DNA from: Pseudolysinimonas_A sp049651805
Lineage (GTDB): Bacteria > Actinomycetota > Actinomycetes > Actinomycetales > Microbacteriaceae
DNA: 64,000 bases
Direction of reading: 5' to 3'
Assembly (NCBI RefSeq): GCF_049651805.1
Contig: NZ_JBASCU010000005.1
Span: 31,494 to 95,493, forward strand
The notes beneath the pieces are model-generated. The model was not told the origin of the DNA and searched no databases. It worked only from the letters and a program-made list of their open reading frames with translations. The position numbers and the translations under genes were made by a program. Below, in pieces: positions 46,098-55,487 of the stretch; position 1 is the stretch's first letter; each line of letters opens with the position of its first letter.

Positions 46098-46283
46098 ATG
46101 CCGGATGACTTCTGGGGCAACGCCATCTTCTCCCTCGTGCCGACGCTGTTGTTCGGCGTGCTGTTCTGGTTCGTATTCCGCGTGATCATCCGCTCCGACA
46201 GTGCCGAGCGTGACGTCGCCGCGAAGGTCGAAGCCGAAGAACGCGCCAAGCGCGCGGCCGCGAAGGAACGCGCCGGCTCCTGA
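46098..46283 (+). CDS. Small single-helix membrane protein
   Basis: 61 residues: one membrane helix (about 9-30, FSLVPTLLFGVLFWFVFRVI) followed by a charged Ala/Glu/Lys tail predicted to be helical. It matches the general pattern of small actinobacterial envelope proteins; function is unknown. It is convergent with lppM. Confidence 0.75.
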   Translation: MPDDFWGNAIFSLVPTLLFGVLFWFVFRVIIRSDSAERDVAAKVEAEERAKRAAAKERAGS

Positions 46284-46315
46284 GAGCCGACGCGATCCCG
46301 TCGTCGAAACGCGGG

Positions 46316-47161
46316 TCAGGCCTCCGGGGCCGGCGGCGTCTTCGGTGCGCGCGGCGCGCGAGGCTTCTTCGGCGGGGCCTCGGCGACCGGCGCTTCCGGG
46401 GCTGCCGCGGTGGATGCGGCGGCGGGGGTCTCAGCAACGGCAGCGGGAGCAACGGGAGCAACCGGGGTCTCGCCGACGGGAGCCGCGACGGCCGCCTTCT
46501 TCGCCCGCGAACGCACGAGCAGCAGCACCGCGACGACGGCGGCGATGATGAGCAGCACGACGAGCCCGATCCCCACGATCAGCAGGATGGGCGGACCGGC
46601 CGGGGTGGCGGCGCCGCGGGCCGACATCTCGAGGCGCTGGTCGATCGAGGTCGTCCACGACACGGTGGTGCCCGACAGCTCGCCGTTGTGCTCGCCGACC
46701 TCACCGGGGAAGGTCACGACGACCGTCAGGTTGTCGTCATCCTCTGACTCCTCAGACGGCGCCGACTCCCCGCTGAAGTCGAGCGCTCCGGTGAAGACGT
46801 ACTCGTCGCCGTCTCGAACGATGGTGAGGGCATCCTCGCCCTGACCCGAGAAGGCGTCGAGGGCGACGTCGTCGAAGGTGATGAGCGACCCGAGGAAATC
46901 GTCTTGGTCATACTCGCTCGTGGTGACACCCGACGCGTCGCGCAGCGATCCGAGCAGTTCCGACTCGATCTGCGATGACGCGGCCAGCGCCTGCTCACGC
47001 GCGTCGTCGGTGTCTTCCGAGACCAGGACGGCCACGACGATGCTTCCGTCGACGGTGTTCTCGGGATTGAGGGTCAGGTCGGCTTGGAACCGCACGCACC
47101 CAGCGAGGGCAAGCACGAGAACCCCGACGGCGACAATGCGGGGCAGGATGCGTCGTCTCAT
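46316..47161 (-). CDS. LppM-family lipoprotein
   Basis: 281 residues from ATG 47161, chosen for the GGGAG ribosome site (GTG 47170 is the alternative). Signal peptide with lipobox LALAGC (Cys ~22), then the LppM domain beginning RFQADLTLNPENTVDGSIVV, a membrane helix (about 190-215) and an Ala/Pro/Lys-rich C-terminal tail. LppM family members in mycobacteria affect lipid/glycolipid handling and host interaction; the role here is unknown. It is divergent from no close gene; pirin lies upstream on the same strand. Confidence 0.85.
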   Translation of the reverse strand: MRRRILPRIVAVGVLVLALAGCVRFQADLTLNPENTVDGSIVVAVLVSEDTDDAREQALAASSQIESELLGSLRDASGVTTSEYDQDDFLGSLITFDDVALDAFSGQGEDALTIVRDGDEYVFTGALDFSGESAPSEESEDDDNLTVVVTFPGEVGEHNGELSGTTVSWTTSIDQRLEMSARGAATPAGPPILLIVGIGLVVLLIIAAVVAVLLLVRSRAKKAAVAAPVGETPVAPVAPAAVAETPAAASTAAAPEAPVAEAPPKKPRAPRAPKTPPAPEA

Positions 47162-47213
47162 GTCTCCCACCGTGACAGACCCGCACGCCGGATGGAAACG
47201 GGTTGCAAAAAGA

Positions 47214-48185
47214 TCAGTCGCGGGGACGCAGCCGCACGTTCGGCAGCTCGGGGGCGGGAAGGGCGGCGCCGGGGTACCCGTCGACGCTCCCGAAGTGCCC
47301 TGAGGGGTCGATTCCGGCGATCACCTCCGCCTGCCACTGCTGCCGGAAAGCCGCGACCTCGTCATGGCTGCGGCCGACGAAGTTCCACCACATGACGATC
47401 GACTCCCGGAACGGCGCTCCGCCGATCAGCACCGCGCGCACCGCCTGGTCGCCCGCTTCGATGCGCAGCGTGTCGAGACCGACGGGCGTGACGCCCAGGT
47501 GCGCGGCAGCGATCGGGGTGCCGAGCAGCCGCGGGGTGCCGGAGTCGATGAGCAGGCCGTGCTCGAAGCCCGGGTCGACCGGCAGGTCGACGCTCCTGCC
47601 GGCGGAGAGGTCGAGTTGGGCACCCACGAGCGGGCTGTAGGTGGTGACGCGCGCCGTCGACCCGACGAGCGACCCGGCGAAAACCCGCAGCACGGCGTCG
47701 CCGACCGCGACCGGCGCGGGCTCGTCGTGCTCGAAGAACGGCGCCACGTGCCGCGACGCATCCGGCAACGCGAGCCAGAGCTGCACTCCGTGCAGGGTGT
47801 CGGTTGCGGCGGTCGACACTTCCGAGTGCTGGATGCCGCGACCCGCGGTCATCAGGTTCACCTGGCCGGGGTGGATGAGGGCGACGGCACCCGTCGAGTC
47901 GCGATGCTCGATCTCGCCGGCGAAGAGCCAGCTCACGGTCTGCAGACCGGTGTGCGGATGCGGCGGCACGTTCATCGCGCCTGGTGCGTCGACGGGATCG
48001 GGGCCGTAGTGATCGGCGAAGCACCACGGGCCGATGAGACTTCGGGAGCGCTGCGGCAGCGTGCGGCGCACCGTGAGCGCTCGCGGCCCGCCGAGCGGAA
48101 CCTCGCGGGGCTCGAGCACTTCGAGAGCCGCGCACGCAGAGGGGCCGACGGTCGTCTCGACCGGGTCCTTCTCGAGGTTGCTCAT
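47214..48185 (-). CDS. Pirin-family protein
   Basis: 323 residues with two cupin domains. The N-terminal domain has the metal-binding set PPHPHTGLQTVSWLFAGEIE, HRDS and AGRGIQHSE expected of pirins. Some pirins are quercetin 2,3-dioxygenases and others act as cofactors for regulators; the role here is unknown. It is divergent from the ABC importer-monooxygenase operon, with a 145-bp gap. Confidence 0.9.
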   Translation of the reverse strand: MSNLEKDPVETTVGPSACAALEVLEPREVPLGGPRALTVRRTLPQRSRSLIGPWCFADHYGPDPVDAPGAMNVPPHPHTGLQTVSWLFAGEIEHRDSTGAVALIHPGQVNLMTAGRGIQHSEVSTAATDTLHGVQLWLALPDASRHVAPFFEHDEPAPVAVGDAVLRVFAGSLVGSTARVTTYSPLVGAQLDLSAGRSVDLPVDPGFEHGLLIDSGTPRLLGTPIAAAHLGVTPVGLDTLRIEAGDQAVRAVLIGGAPFRESIVMWWNFVGRSHDEVAAFRQQWQAEVIAGIDPSGHFGSVDGYPGAALPAPELPNVRLRPRD

Positions 48186-48330
48186 GCCCGGAAGCCTAAG
48201 TTGGCGTCGCCGGATTGCTCCTTCTTACGTTGTGTTGCGCGGCTTTGCCTCGTGTTTCGGGCCCGGTGGAGCTGTCGTCTGAACGCTCCTAACGTGGCGG
48301 CATCCACCCCGCACTTCGAGGAGTTCTGTC

Positions 48331-49953
48331 ATGCGCGTCATCCACCCCGCCGCCGGCGCCGCCGGCCTGGTAACCCTCCTCGGGCTCTCCGCCTGCACCG
48401 GCGCCGCGGCATCCTCCGGCGAACGCGTCGACGGCGGCACGATCGTGTACGCGCACCAGCAGGAGCCGTTCTGCGTGTTCGGCGGCTGGATCGAGCAGGC
48501 CTACCTCTCATATCAGGTGCTCGACAATCTCACCTCGCTCGACGAGAACCGCGAGGTGGTGCCGTGGCTGGCGACCGAGTGGTCGACCTCCGAAGACGGA
48601 CTCACCTGGACCTTCACCCTCAAGGAAGGTGTGAAGTTCACCGACGGGTCGCCACTCACGGCCGAGGTCGTCGCCTACAACTTCGACTACTGGGTCGCGG
48701 GCGGCAACAGCACCGCGCGCGTGTGGCTTCAGGACTACTTCGCGTCGGCCGAGGCGCTCGACGACCTGACCGTGCAGATCAACCTCAGCGCCCCGTACCC
48801 GCGGCTCGCCGACAACCTCACCCAGGGCTACTTCGGAATCCAGTCGCAAGAGGCCCTCGAGACGCGGTCCGACGAGGAGAACTGCGCCGCCCCGATCGGC
48901 TCCGGCGCGTTCATCGTCGACCGCTGGGATCGCGGCGAAGAGATCGTGCTCGTGCGCAACGACGAATACACCTCCTGGCCGGCGAACGCCGAGCACACCG
49001 GCCCGGCGTACGTCGAAGAGATCGTCTGGCGCTTCGTGCCGGATGCCACCACCCGCGTCGCCGCGCTGCAGGCCGGCGAGGTGGATGCCATCTACGACGT
49101 CCCCGCGGTGCAGTGGGAGACCTTGGATGCGGCCGGCTACCAGCTCGAGAAGTTCGTGACGCCGGGCCGCCCCCAACAGCTTGCGTTCAACACCCAGATC
49201 GGGCCGTTCACCGACGTGCTGGTGCGCCAGGCGTTCGCCTACAGCCTCGACCGCCGGGCGGCCGTCGAAGCCATCGGCCAGGGCGTCATCCCCTACGAGG
49301 GCAACGGCGGCGTGAGCCAGACCACCCCCGGCTACAGCCAGGCGGCGGCCGACTGGTACGACTACGACCCCGAGAAGGCGAACGACCTCCTCGACGAGGC
49401 CGGCTGGACCGAGATCGACGATGAGGGCTTCCGCACCAAGGATGGCGAACGCCTCACCGTCGTGCTGCCCTACGGCGCCGGCTCGATCATCAACGCCGAC
49501 GGCGCCGCGATCCTGCAGGGCGTCAAGGAGCAGGCCTCCCAGGTGGGCTTCGACGTGGAGCTGATCCCGGTTCCGCTGAGCGAGCTGTTCGCGGGCGCCT
49601 ACTCGACGCCCGAGGAGCGCGACATCAACGTCGGCTACTGGACGGCCGTGACGGCGGGCATCCTGTACATCAACTGGCGCCCGAGCACCGAGGAGGCGCC
49701 GAACTACAGCAACGGGGCCTTCTACAACGACGAGGTTCTCGCCCAGCTGATTCGGGATGCCAACTCGGCCGCCGACATCGACGAACAGAACGCGCTCTAC
49801 ATCGAGGCGCAGGACTACATCGCCGAACGCGCCCTCTCGATCGGCCTGTACGACCGGCTCAGCACCCTCGCGGTCGACACGTCTCTGCGGGGCGTCTGGC
49901 AGGAGCACGCGCAGGGGGGTCCGACGTTCTATGACGCCTACCTCACCGAGTAG
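48331..49953 (+). CDS. Family 5 extracellular solute-binding lipoprotein (peptide/opine-type ABC importer)
   Basis: 540 residues, preceded by GAGGAG (48318-48323). Lipobox LSAC (Cys ~22). The mature protein has the SBP_bac_5 fold of dipeptide/nickel/oligopeptide binders: VVPWLATEWSTSEDGLTWTF, SGAFIVDRWDRGEEIVLVRN and AFAYSLDRRAAVEAI. The ligand cannot be read. It is the first gene of an operon whose last two genes encode a flavin monooxygenase and an FMN reductase, so the ligand is probably a compound to be oxidised rather than a peptide. Confidence 0.93.
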   Translation: MRVIHPAAGAAGLVTLLGLSACTGAAASSGERVDGGTIVYAHQQEPFCVFGGWIEQAYLSYQVLDNLTSLDENREVVPWLATEWSTSEDGLTWTFTLKEGVKFTDGSPLTAEVVAYNFDYWVAGGNSTARVWLQDYFASAEALDDLTVQINLSAPYPRLADNLTQGYFGIQSQEALETRSDEENCAAPIGSGAFIVDRWDRGEEIVLVRNDEYTSWPANAEHTGPAYVEEIVWRFVPDATTRVAALQAGEVDAIYDVPAVQWETLDAAGYQLEKFVTPGRPQQLAFNTQIGPFTDVLVRQAFAYSLDRRAAVEAIGQGVIPYEGNGGVSQTTPGYSQAAADWYDYDPEKANDLLDEAGWTEIDDEGFRTKDGERLTVVLPYGAGSIINADGAAILQGVKEQASQVGFDVELIPVPLSELFAGAYSTPEERDINVGYWTAVTAGILYINWRPSTEEAPNYSNGAFYNDEVLAQLIRDANSAADIDEQNALYIEAQDYIAERALSIGLYDRLSTLAVDTSLRGVWQEHAQGGPTFYDAYLTE

Positions 49954-50899
49954 GACGCGGGGTGTTGCGCGACAGATCCTGAAACAGGTCGGCAACTCGC
50001 TCATCGTGTTGTGGGGTGCTGCGACCGTGGCGTTCTTCGCGCAGCTGCTGCTGCCGGGCGACCGGGCGACCGTCATCCTCAACATCCGGGCCGGCCAGCC
50101 GCAGCAGCGCACCGCTGACGAGTTGGCGCCGATCGTCGACGAGTTCGGGCTCGACCGCCCGGTGCTGGTGCAGTACGTCGACTACCTGCGCGGGCTCGTC
50201 GTCGGGGACTTCGGCACCTCGTACCAGCAGTTCCGGCCGGTGACCGAAGTCATCGGCGAGCAACTCGGGGCCACGGTCATCCTCTCGCTCGTCGCCATCG
50301 CGATCGCCTGGGTGCTCATGGTGGTCTGGATCACCCTCACCGCCGGGCGCGGACCGCGCGTCGGGGCGGTCGGCACAGGCGTCGACGTCGTGGCCGCAGG
50401 GCTGCCTCACTACTGGCTCGGTATCATCCTGCTGCTCGTGTTCGCTCTCGGGCTGCGCTGGTTCCCGGTGATCGGTGGGTCGGAGCCGATCGGAATCGTG
50501 CTGCCTGCCCTCACCCTCGCGATCCCGCTCGCCGGCTTCATGAGCCAGGCGACCCGCACCGAGTTCGAGCGCGCGCTCGACCAGCCGTTCGTCGTGACCG
50601 CCCGGATGCGCGGTCTCAGCGACCTGCGCGTGCGGCTCACCCACGTGCTGCGCCACGCCGTGCTGCCCGCCGTGACTCTCTCGGGGTGGGCGCTTGGCGC
50701 CACCCTGTCGGGCGCCGTCGTCGTCGAGTCGATCTTCTCGCGCCCGGGCATCGGCTCGGTGCTCGTCAAAGCCGTGGATGCCCACGACCTCCCGGTCGTC
50801 GTCGGCATCGTGACCCTCGTGGCCGTCTTCTACGTTCTGGTCAACCTGCTCGTCGACATCGCCTACCTGATCCTCGACCCGCGATTGAAGACCTCATGA
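49931..50899 (+). CDS. ABC transporter permease (DppB-like)
   Basis: 322 residues from ATG 49931, overlapping the binding-protein gene by 23 bp. Six membrane helices; the first periplasmic loop is long, as in DppB-type permeases (DEFGLDRPVLVQYVDYLRGL). The EAA coupling region is near TARMRGLSDLRVRLTHVLRH (about 220-240). It is one half of the import channel, coupled to the next gene by ATGA. Confidence 0.92.
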   Translation: MTPTSPSRTRGVARQILKQVGNSLIVLWGAATVAFFAQLLLPGDRATVILNIRAGQPQQRTADELAPIVDEFGLDRPVLVQYVDYLRGLVVGDFGTSYQQFRPVTEVIGEQLGATVILSLVAIAIAWVLMVVWITLTAGRGPRVGAVGTGVDVVAAGLPHYWLGIILLLVFALGLRWFPVIGGSEPIGIVLPALTLAIPLAGFMSQATRTEFERALDQPFVVTARMRGLSDLRVRLTHVLRHAVLPAVTLSGWALGATLSGAVVVESIFSRPGIGSVLVKAVDAHDLPVVVGIVTLVAVFYVLVNLLVDIAYLILDPRLKTS

Positions 50900-51759
50900 C
50901 CGCCGTGCGCCCCACGACCTCCTCGACCCCGACGATGGGCCGCCGCCTGCGTCGTTTGCCGTGGACCCTCGTCGCCGCGCTGCTCTTCCTCGGCATCCTC
51001 GCGATCGCCGTCATCGCCCCGCAGGCACTCGCGACGCACGACCCGTTCGCGCTCGACTACCCCGCCTCGCTGCAGGCACCCTCTGCGGCGCACTGGTTCG
51101 GCACCGACGAGTCGGGCCGCGACCTGTACAGCCGCGTCATCTGGGGCGCCCGGGAGTCGGTGCTCATCGGGCTCGGCGCGGCGGCGGTCGGACTCGCCGG
51201 CGCCATCCTGCTCGGGTCGCTCGCGGCCCTCGGCCCGCGCCCGGTGCGGGCGACCGTCGACCGGTTCGTCGAGATCCTGTTCGCCTTCCCGGCACTGCTG
51301 CTCGCCCTGTTGCTGGTCGCGATCGCCGGCCCGTCGGCCCTCACCCAGATCTTCGCCGTCGGCCTCGGAACGGCTCCCGGGTACGCCCGTATGGTGCGCG
51401 GCCAGATCCTGACCGCGAAGGACTCCGGCTACGTGCGCGCGGCGGTCGCGCTCGGCCACTCCCGCTCGCGGATCGTGCGCAGCCACATCCTGCCGAACGC
51501 CCTGCGGCCGCTCGTCGCGATCTTCGCGCTCTCGGTCGGCCAGTCGATCGTCTGGGCGTCGAGCCTGTCGTTCCTCGGGCTCGGGGTCGCACCGCCGGCG
51601 TCGGAGTGGGGCGCGCTGCTGGATGCCGGACGCTCGTACATCGTGCAGGCCGGCTGGCTCGTCGTCATCCCCGGTCTCGTCATCGTCGCGCTCGCGTTGA
51701 CCGCGACAACGATCGGCCGGCATGTGCAGGCGGGGCTGGAACGAGGGGAGAAGTCATGA
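50896..51759 (+). CDS. ABC transporter permease (DppC-like)
   Basis: 287 residues from ATG 50896. The N-terminus has a helix and then HWFGTDESGRDLYSRVIWGA, the typical DppC opening, with coupling loop YVRAAVALGHSRSRIVRSHI. It completes the membrane channel. It overlaps both neighbours by 4 bp. Confidence 0.93.
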   Translation: MTAVRPTTSSTPTMGRRLRRLPWTLVAALLFLGILAIAVIAPQALATHDPFALDYPASLQAPSAAHWFGTDESGRDLYSRVIWGARESVLIGLGAAAVGLAGAILLGSLAALGPRPVRATVDRFVEILFAFPALLLALLLVAIAGPSALTQIFAVGLGTAPGYARMVRGQILTAKDSGYVRAAVALGHSRSRIVRSHILPNALRPLVAIFALSVGQSIVWASSLSFLGLGVAPPASEWGALLDAGRSYIVQAGWLVVIPGLVIVALALTATTIGRHVQAGLERGEKS

Positions 51760-53468
51760 GCATTCTGGATGTTGTCGAGCTCGACGATCTCGAGCGGGAG
51801 CTGGCAGGAGACGCCGGGCCGCGGGTGCGGGTGCGCAACCTGCGGGTCGCGTTCCAGCCCGACGGGGTGCGGCGGGATGTCGTCGCCGGCGTCGGGTTCG
51901 ATCTCGAGCCGGGGCAGTGCGTCGCGATCGTCGGCGAGTCGGGGTCGGGCAAGAGCGTCACCGCGCGGGCCCTGGTCGGGCTCGCCGGGCGCGGCTCGAT
52001 CGTCGAAGCCGACGAGCTGCAACTGCACGGAGCCGACGTGCAGGCCTTCACGGCCAGGGATTGGCGCCGGGTGCGCGGTCGCGAGGTGGGGTTCATCCTT
52101 CAAGACGCCCTCGTTTCGCTCGACCCCCTGCGTCCCGTCGGCCGCGAGATCGCCGAGTCGTTGCGCGTACACGGCTGGGGCGACCGTGCCACCCGTCGCG
52201 CGCGCGTGCTCGACCTGCTCACCCGCGTCGGGGTGCCGAATGCGGCGCTGCGGGCCCGGCAACGGCCGCACGAGCTCTCGGGTGGCCTGCGGCAACGCGC
52301 TCTCATCGCGTCGGCGATCGCGCTCGAGCCCGACATCGTGATCGCCGACGAGCCGACGACGGCGCTCGATGTCACCGTGCAGGCGCAGGTGCTCGACCAG
52401 TTGGCCGGCATGAAGGCGAGGGGCGCCTCGATCCTGCTGATCAGTCACGACCTCTCCGTCGTCGCGCAGCTCGCCGACCACATCCTGGTGATGCGCGCCG
52501 GCGAGGTCGTCGAGCAGGGGCCGGCGTCCGAGGTGCTCGGAGCTCCCCAGCATCCGTACACCAGCGCGCTCATCGCCGCGGTGCCCGGGGCCGACACCCG
52601 CGGCACCACTCTGAGCAACGCCCCCGTGCCCCATGTCGGGTCGACGCCCGCACGTCTGCCGCGCGACCCGGATATGCCGGTGCTCAGCGCCCGTGGCCTC
52701 GTGAAGCGCTACGTCGGCCCCGACGGGCGCGCCAGCACTGCGGTCGACGGCGTCTCGTTCGACTTGTTCGCCGGCGAGACCCTCGGCATCGTCGGGGAGT
52801 CGGGCTCGGGCAAGAGCACGACCGCCCGGCTCGCGCTCGGCCTCGAAGACCTCGACGGCGGAACGGTTCAGTTGCTCGGCGAGGACTGGGCGCCGCAGCC
52901 GGAGACGCGTCGTCGCCTGCGGCGGGGGCTGATCTCGGTCGTCGACCAGGACCCGCTGAGCTCGTTCGATCCGCGGTGGAACGTCGAGCGCATCCTGCTC
53001 GACGCCCTCCCCGCGGGTGAGTTCGCGACCTCGGCCGCTCGCCGCGCGCGGGTGCACGAACTGTTGGAGCAGGTCGGCCTCCCGGCCGGCGTCGCGCGCC
53101 GCTTCCCGCTGCGGATGTCGGGGGGCCAGCGTCAGCGCGTTGCGATCGCCCGCGCCCTCGCGCCCCGCCCTACGGTCATCGTGCTCGATGAGGCCGTCTC
53201 GGCGCTTGACGTGACCATCCAGGCGCAGATCCTCGACCTGCTCGTCGCCCTGCGCGAATCGGCCGGCGTCTCGTACCTGTTCATCTCGCACGATCTGGGC
53301 GTCATCAGCCACCTCAGCGACCGCATCCTCGTGATGAAAGACGGTGTCGTCGTCGAAGAGGGCACGCCGGACGAGGTCTTCCTGCGACCGCAGCAGCCCT
53401 ACACCCGCGAGCTGATCGCATCCATTCCCGCTTTCCCGTACGGCCCAGAAAGGCACCACCATGGCTGA
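51756..53468 (+). CDS. Fused dual ABC ATPase (DppD-DppF type)
   Basis: 570 residues from ATG 51756. Two complete nucleotide-binding domains: the first with GESGSGKS (~58), LSGGLRQRALIASA, and VIADEPTTALDV; the second with GESGSGKS (~348), MSGGQRQRVAIARAL and VIVLDEAVSALDV. Each is followed by an oligopeptide-type C-terminal region (QHPYTSALI, QQPYTRELI). In most related importers these are separate genes, so the fusion is notable but not rare. The 3' end overlaps the monooxygenase start by 8 bp. Confidence 0.94.
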   Translation: MSILDVVELDDLERELAGDAGPRVRVRNLRVAFQPDGVRRDVVAGVGFDLEPGQCVAIVGESGSGKSVTARALVGLAGRGSIVEADELQLHGADVQAFTARDWRRVRGREVGFILQDALVSLDPLRPVGREIAESLRVHGWGDRATRRARVLDLLTRVGVPNAALRARQRPHELSGGLRQRALIASAIALEPDIVIADEPTTALDVTVQAQVLDQLAGMKARGASILLISHDLSVVAQLADHILVMRAGEVVEQGPASEVLGAPQHPYTSALIAAVPGADTRGTTLSNAPVPHVGSTPARLPRDPDMPVLSARGLVKRYVGPDGRASTAVDGVSFDLFAGETLGIVGESGSGKSTTARLALGLEDLDGGTVQLLGEDWAPQPETRRRLRRGLISVVDQDPLSSFDPRWNVERILLDALPAGEFATSAARRARVHELLEQVGLPAGVARRFPLRMSGGQRQRVAIARALAPRPTVIVLDEAVSALDVTIQAQILDLLVALRESAGVSYLFISHDLGVISHLSDRILVMKDGVVVEEGTPDEVFLRPQQPYTRELIASIPAFPYGPERHHHG

Positions 53469-54882
53469 GCCCAAGCAGCTCTTCCTCAACCTGTTCGAGA
53501 TGGCGTGCGTGAGTCACATCACCCACGGCCTCTGGCCGCTGCCCGAGAACAACCGGCACCGATTCGCCGAACTCAGCTACTGGACCGAGCTCGCGCAGAT
53601 TCTCGAGCAAGGGGGCTTCGACGGCATCTTCCTCGCCGACGTTATCGGGGCCTACGACGTGTTCCGCGGCGGGCCCGAGACCGCGCTGCGGGAAGGGCTG
53701 CAGAGCCCCAACCTCGACCCGCTGCTGCTCATCCCGGCGATGGCCGCGGTGACCGAGCGCCTGCACTTCGGCGTGACGTTCTCGACCACCTACGAGCCGC
53801 CGTTCGCGTTCGCGCGGCGCATGTCGACGCTCGACCACCTCACCAAGGGCCGGGTCGGCTGGAACGTCGTCACCTCGTACCTGCCCAACGCCGCGCACAA
53901 CTTCGGGCTCGCGGGCGAGGTGCCGCACGACCTGCGGTACGAGTACGCCGACGAGTACCTCGACGTGCTCTACAAGCTGTGGGAGGGCTCGTGGGACGAC
54001 GGCGCGGTCATCGACGACCGCGAGAACGCGATCTTCACCGATCCGGCGAAGGTGCGCTACATCAACCACGTCGGCGAGCGCCACCGGGTCTCGGGGCCGC
54101 ACATCGTGCATCCGTCGCCGCAGCGCACCCCGGTGATCTTCCAGGCCACCGGGTCGCCCGCCGGCATCGAGTTCGCCGGCCGGCATGCCGAGGTGGTCTT
54201 CACCGGGGGCCGCACCTCTGAGGAGTTCCGCAAGGCCGCCGACGGGATGCGCTCCGCCGCCGTGCGCCACGGACGGGAAGCCGACGACGTGAAGTTCATC
54301 GCGATGGCGGGAGTCATCGTCGGCCGCACCGACGAGGAGGCCGCCGACAAGCACCGTCTGTACCAGCAGCACACGAGCCTCGACGGCATACTGGCCCACC
54401 ACAGCCTGCCGGTCGACCTCACCGCGTTCCCGCGCGACATCACGGTGCGCGAGGCGCTGCTGCGCGCCGAGGTGCTGCCCAGCGCGGTGCCGTTCCTGCC
54501 GCTGGACAAGAAGGTCGGGCAGGCGCTCGACTTCATCGGCGGGTCGCGGGATGACCGCTTCCTCGCGGTCGGCACCCCGAAGACGGTGGCCGACGCGATC
54601 GAGAAGTGGCTCGACGAAGACGGGCTCGACGGCATCAACCTGCGGCAGTACCACTCGTTCGACACGGCCCGGGACTTCGCCGAGCTCGTCGTGCCCGAGC
54701 TGCGCAAGCGCGGCCGTCTGCCCGAAGCCGGCGGGGCCCCGACGACGCTGCGGCAACGGCTGTTCGGCGCGGGCGACCGGCTGCCCGAGCGGCACACGGC
54801 GGCCCGCTACCGCGGCGGCGCCAACCTCGACAACCCGGTCGAGTCGCTACGGCTCTCGGCCGGCAACGTGGCGTCCTTCTGA
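53461..54882 (+). CDS. LLM-class flavin-dependent monooxygenase (NtaA/DmoA/SnaA-like)
   Basis: 473 residues, the length of the NtaA/SnaA/DszA subgroup (TIM barrel using FMNH2 from a partner reductase). It opens with LFLNLFEMACVSHITHGLWP, then GFDGIFLADVIGAYDVFRGG and KGRVGWNVVTSYLPNAAHNF, all subgroup traits. Known members oxidise nitrilotriacetate, EDTA, dimethyl sulfide or dibenzothiophene sulfone. The co-encoded importer and FMN reductase point to uptake and oxygenation of such a compound; the actual substrate is unknown. Confidence 0.9.
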   Translation: MAEPKQLFLNLFEMACVSHITHGLWPLPENNRHRFAELSYWTELAQILEQGGFDGIFLADVIGAYDVFRGGPETALREGLQSPNLDPLLLIPAMAAVTERLHFGVTFSTTYEPPFAFARRMSTLDHLTKGRVGWNVVTSYLPNAAHNFGLAGEVPHDLRYEYADEYLDVLYKLWEGSWDDGAVIDDRENAIFTDPAKVRYINHVGERHRVSGPHIVHPSPQRTPVIFQATGSPAGIEFAGRHAEVVFTGGRTSEEFRKAADGMRSAAVRHGREADDVKFIAMAGVIVGRTDEEAADKHRLYQQHTSLDGILAHHSLPVDLTAFPRDITVREALLRAEVLPSAVPFLPLDKKVGQALDFIGGSRDDRFLAVGTPKTVADAIEKWLDEDGLDGINLRQYHSFDTARDFAELVVPELRKRGRLPEAGGAPTTLRQRLFGAGDRLPERHTAARYRGGANLDNPVESLRLSAGNVASF

Positions 54883-55472
54883 TGTCGGAGGCAGGGTCGA
54901 CCCGCCCGGTCTCGGTCGTCGGCGTCAGCGGTAGCCCGACGAAACCCTCCCGCACGACGGCGCTCGTCACCGAGGTGGCCGAGGCGTTCGCGTCGCGGCT
55001 GGGCGGTCACGCGACGGTGATCGAGCTGGGGCCGCTGCTCGGCGACCTCGGGGCGGGACCGTTCCGCGGCAACCTCGGATCCGACGCCGTGCGCGCCCTC
55101 GAGGCGGTGGAGGCGGCGGATGTCATCGTCGTCGGCTCCCCGGCCTACCGGGCCACCTACACGGGGCTGTTCAAGCTGTTCTTCGACCACGTCGGGCAGT
55201 ACGCCCTCGTCGACAAACCGATCGTGCTCACCGCGACGGGCGGCAGCGACCGGCACGCCCTGCTCGTGGAGCACCAGATGCGCCCGCTGTTCGGGTTCTT
55301 CCAGGCGCTCACCCTGCCGCTCGGCATCTTCGCCAACGAGAGCGACTTCGAGGATTACCGGGTGACATCCGCCGATCTGCGCTCGCGCATCGACGTCGCC
55401 GTCAGCCGCACGGCGACCCTGCTCTCGCCCGGCGCCCGCGCTTTCGAGTTCGCGCGCCCCGACGCGTTCTGA
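54882..55472 (+). CDS. NADPH-dependent FMN reductase (SsuE/MsuE-like)
   Basis: 196 residues from ATG 54882 (TGATG overlap). Flavodoxin-like fold: VVGVSGSPTKPSRTTALV (phosphate loop) and VIVVGSPAYRATYTGLFKLF. It is homologous to the SsuE/MsuE FMN reductases that supply FMNH2 to two-component monooxygenases, exactly the need of the preceding gene. It ends the importer-monooxygenase operon and is convergent with the alcohol dehydrogenase gene. Confidence 0.9.
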   Translation: MSEAGSTRPVSVVGVSGSPTKPSRTTALVTEVAEAFASRLGGHATVIELGPLLGDLGAGPFRGNLGSDAVRALEAVEAADVIVVGSPAYRATYTGLFKLFFDHVGQYALVDKPIVLTATGGSDRHALLVEHQMRPLFGFFQALTLPLGIFANESDFEDYRVTSADLRSRIDVAVSRTATLLSPGARAFEFARPDAF

Positions 55473-55487
55473 GGGCGTCCGTGGCGA

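Noticed and set aside
53461..55472. Assigning the monooxygenase and reductase specifically to dibenzothiophene or EDTA degradation
   Set aside because: The subgroup has several known substrates and no residue visible here decides among them.
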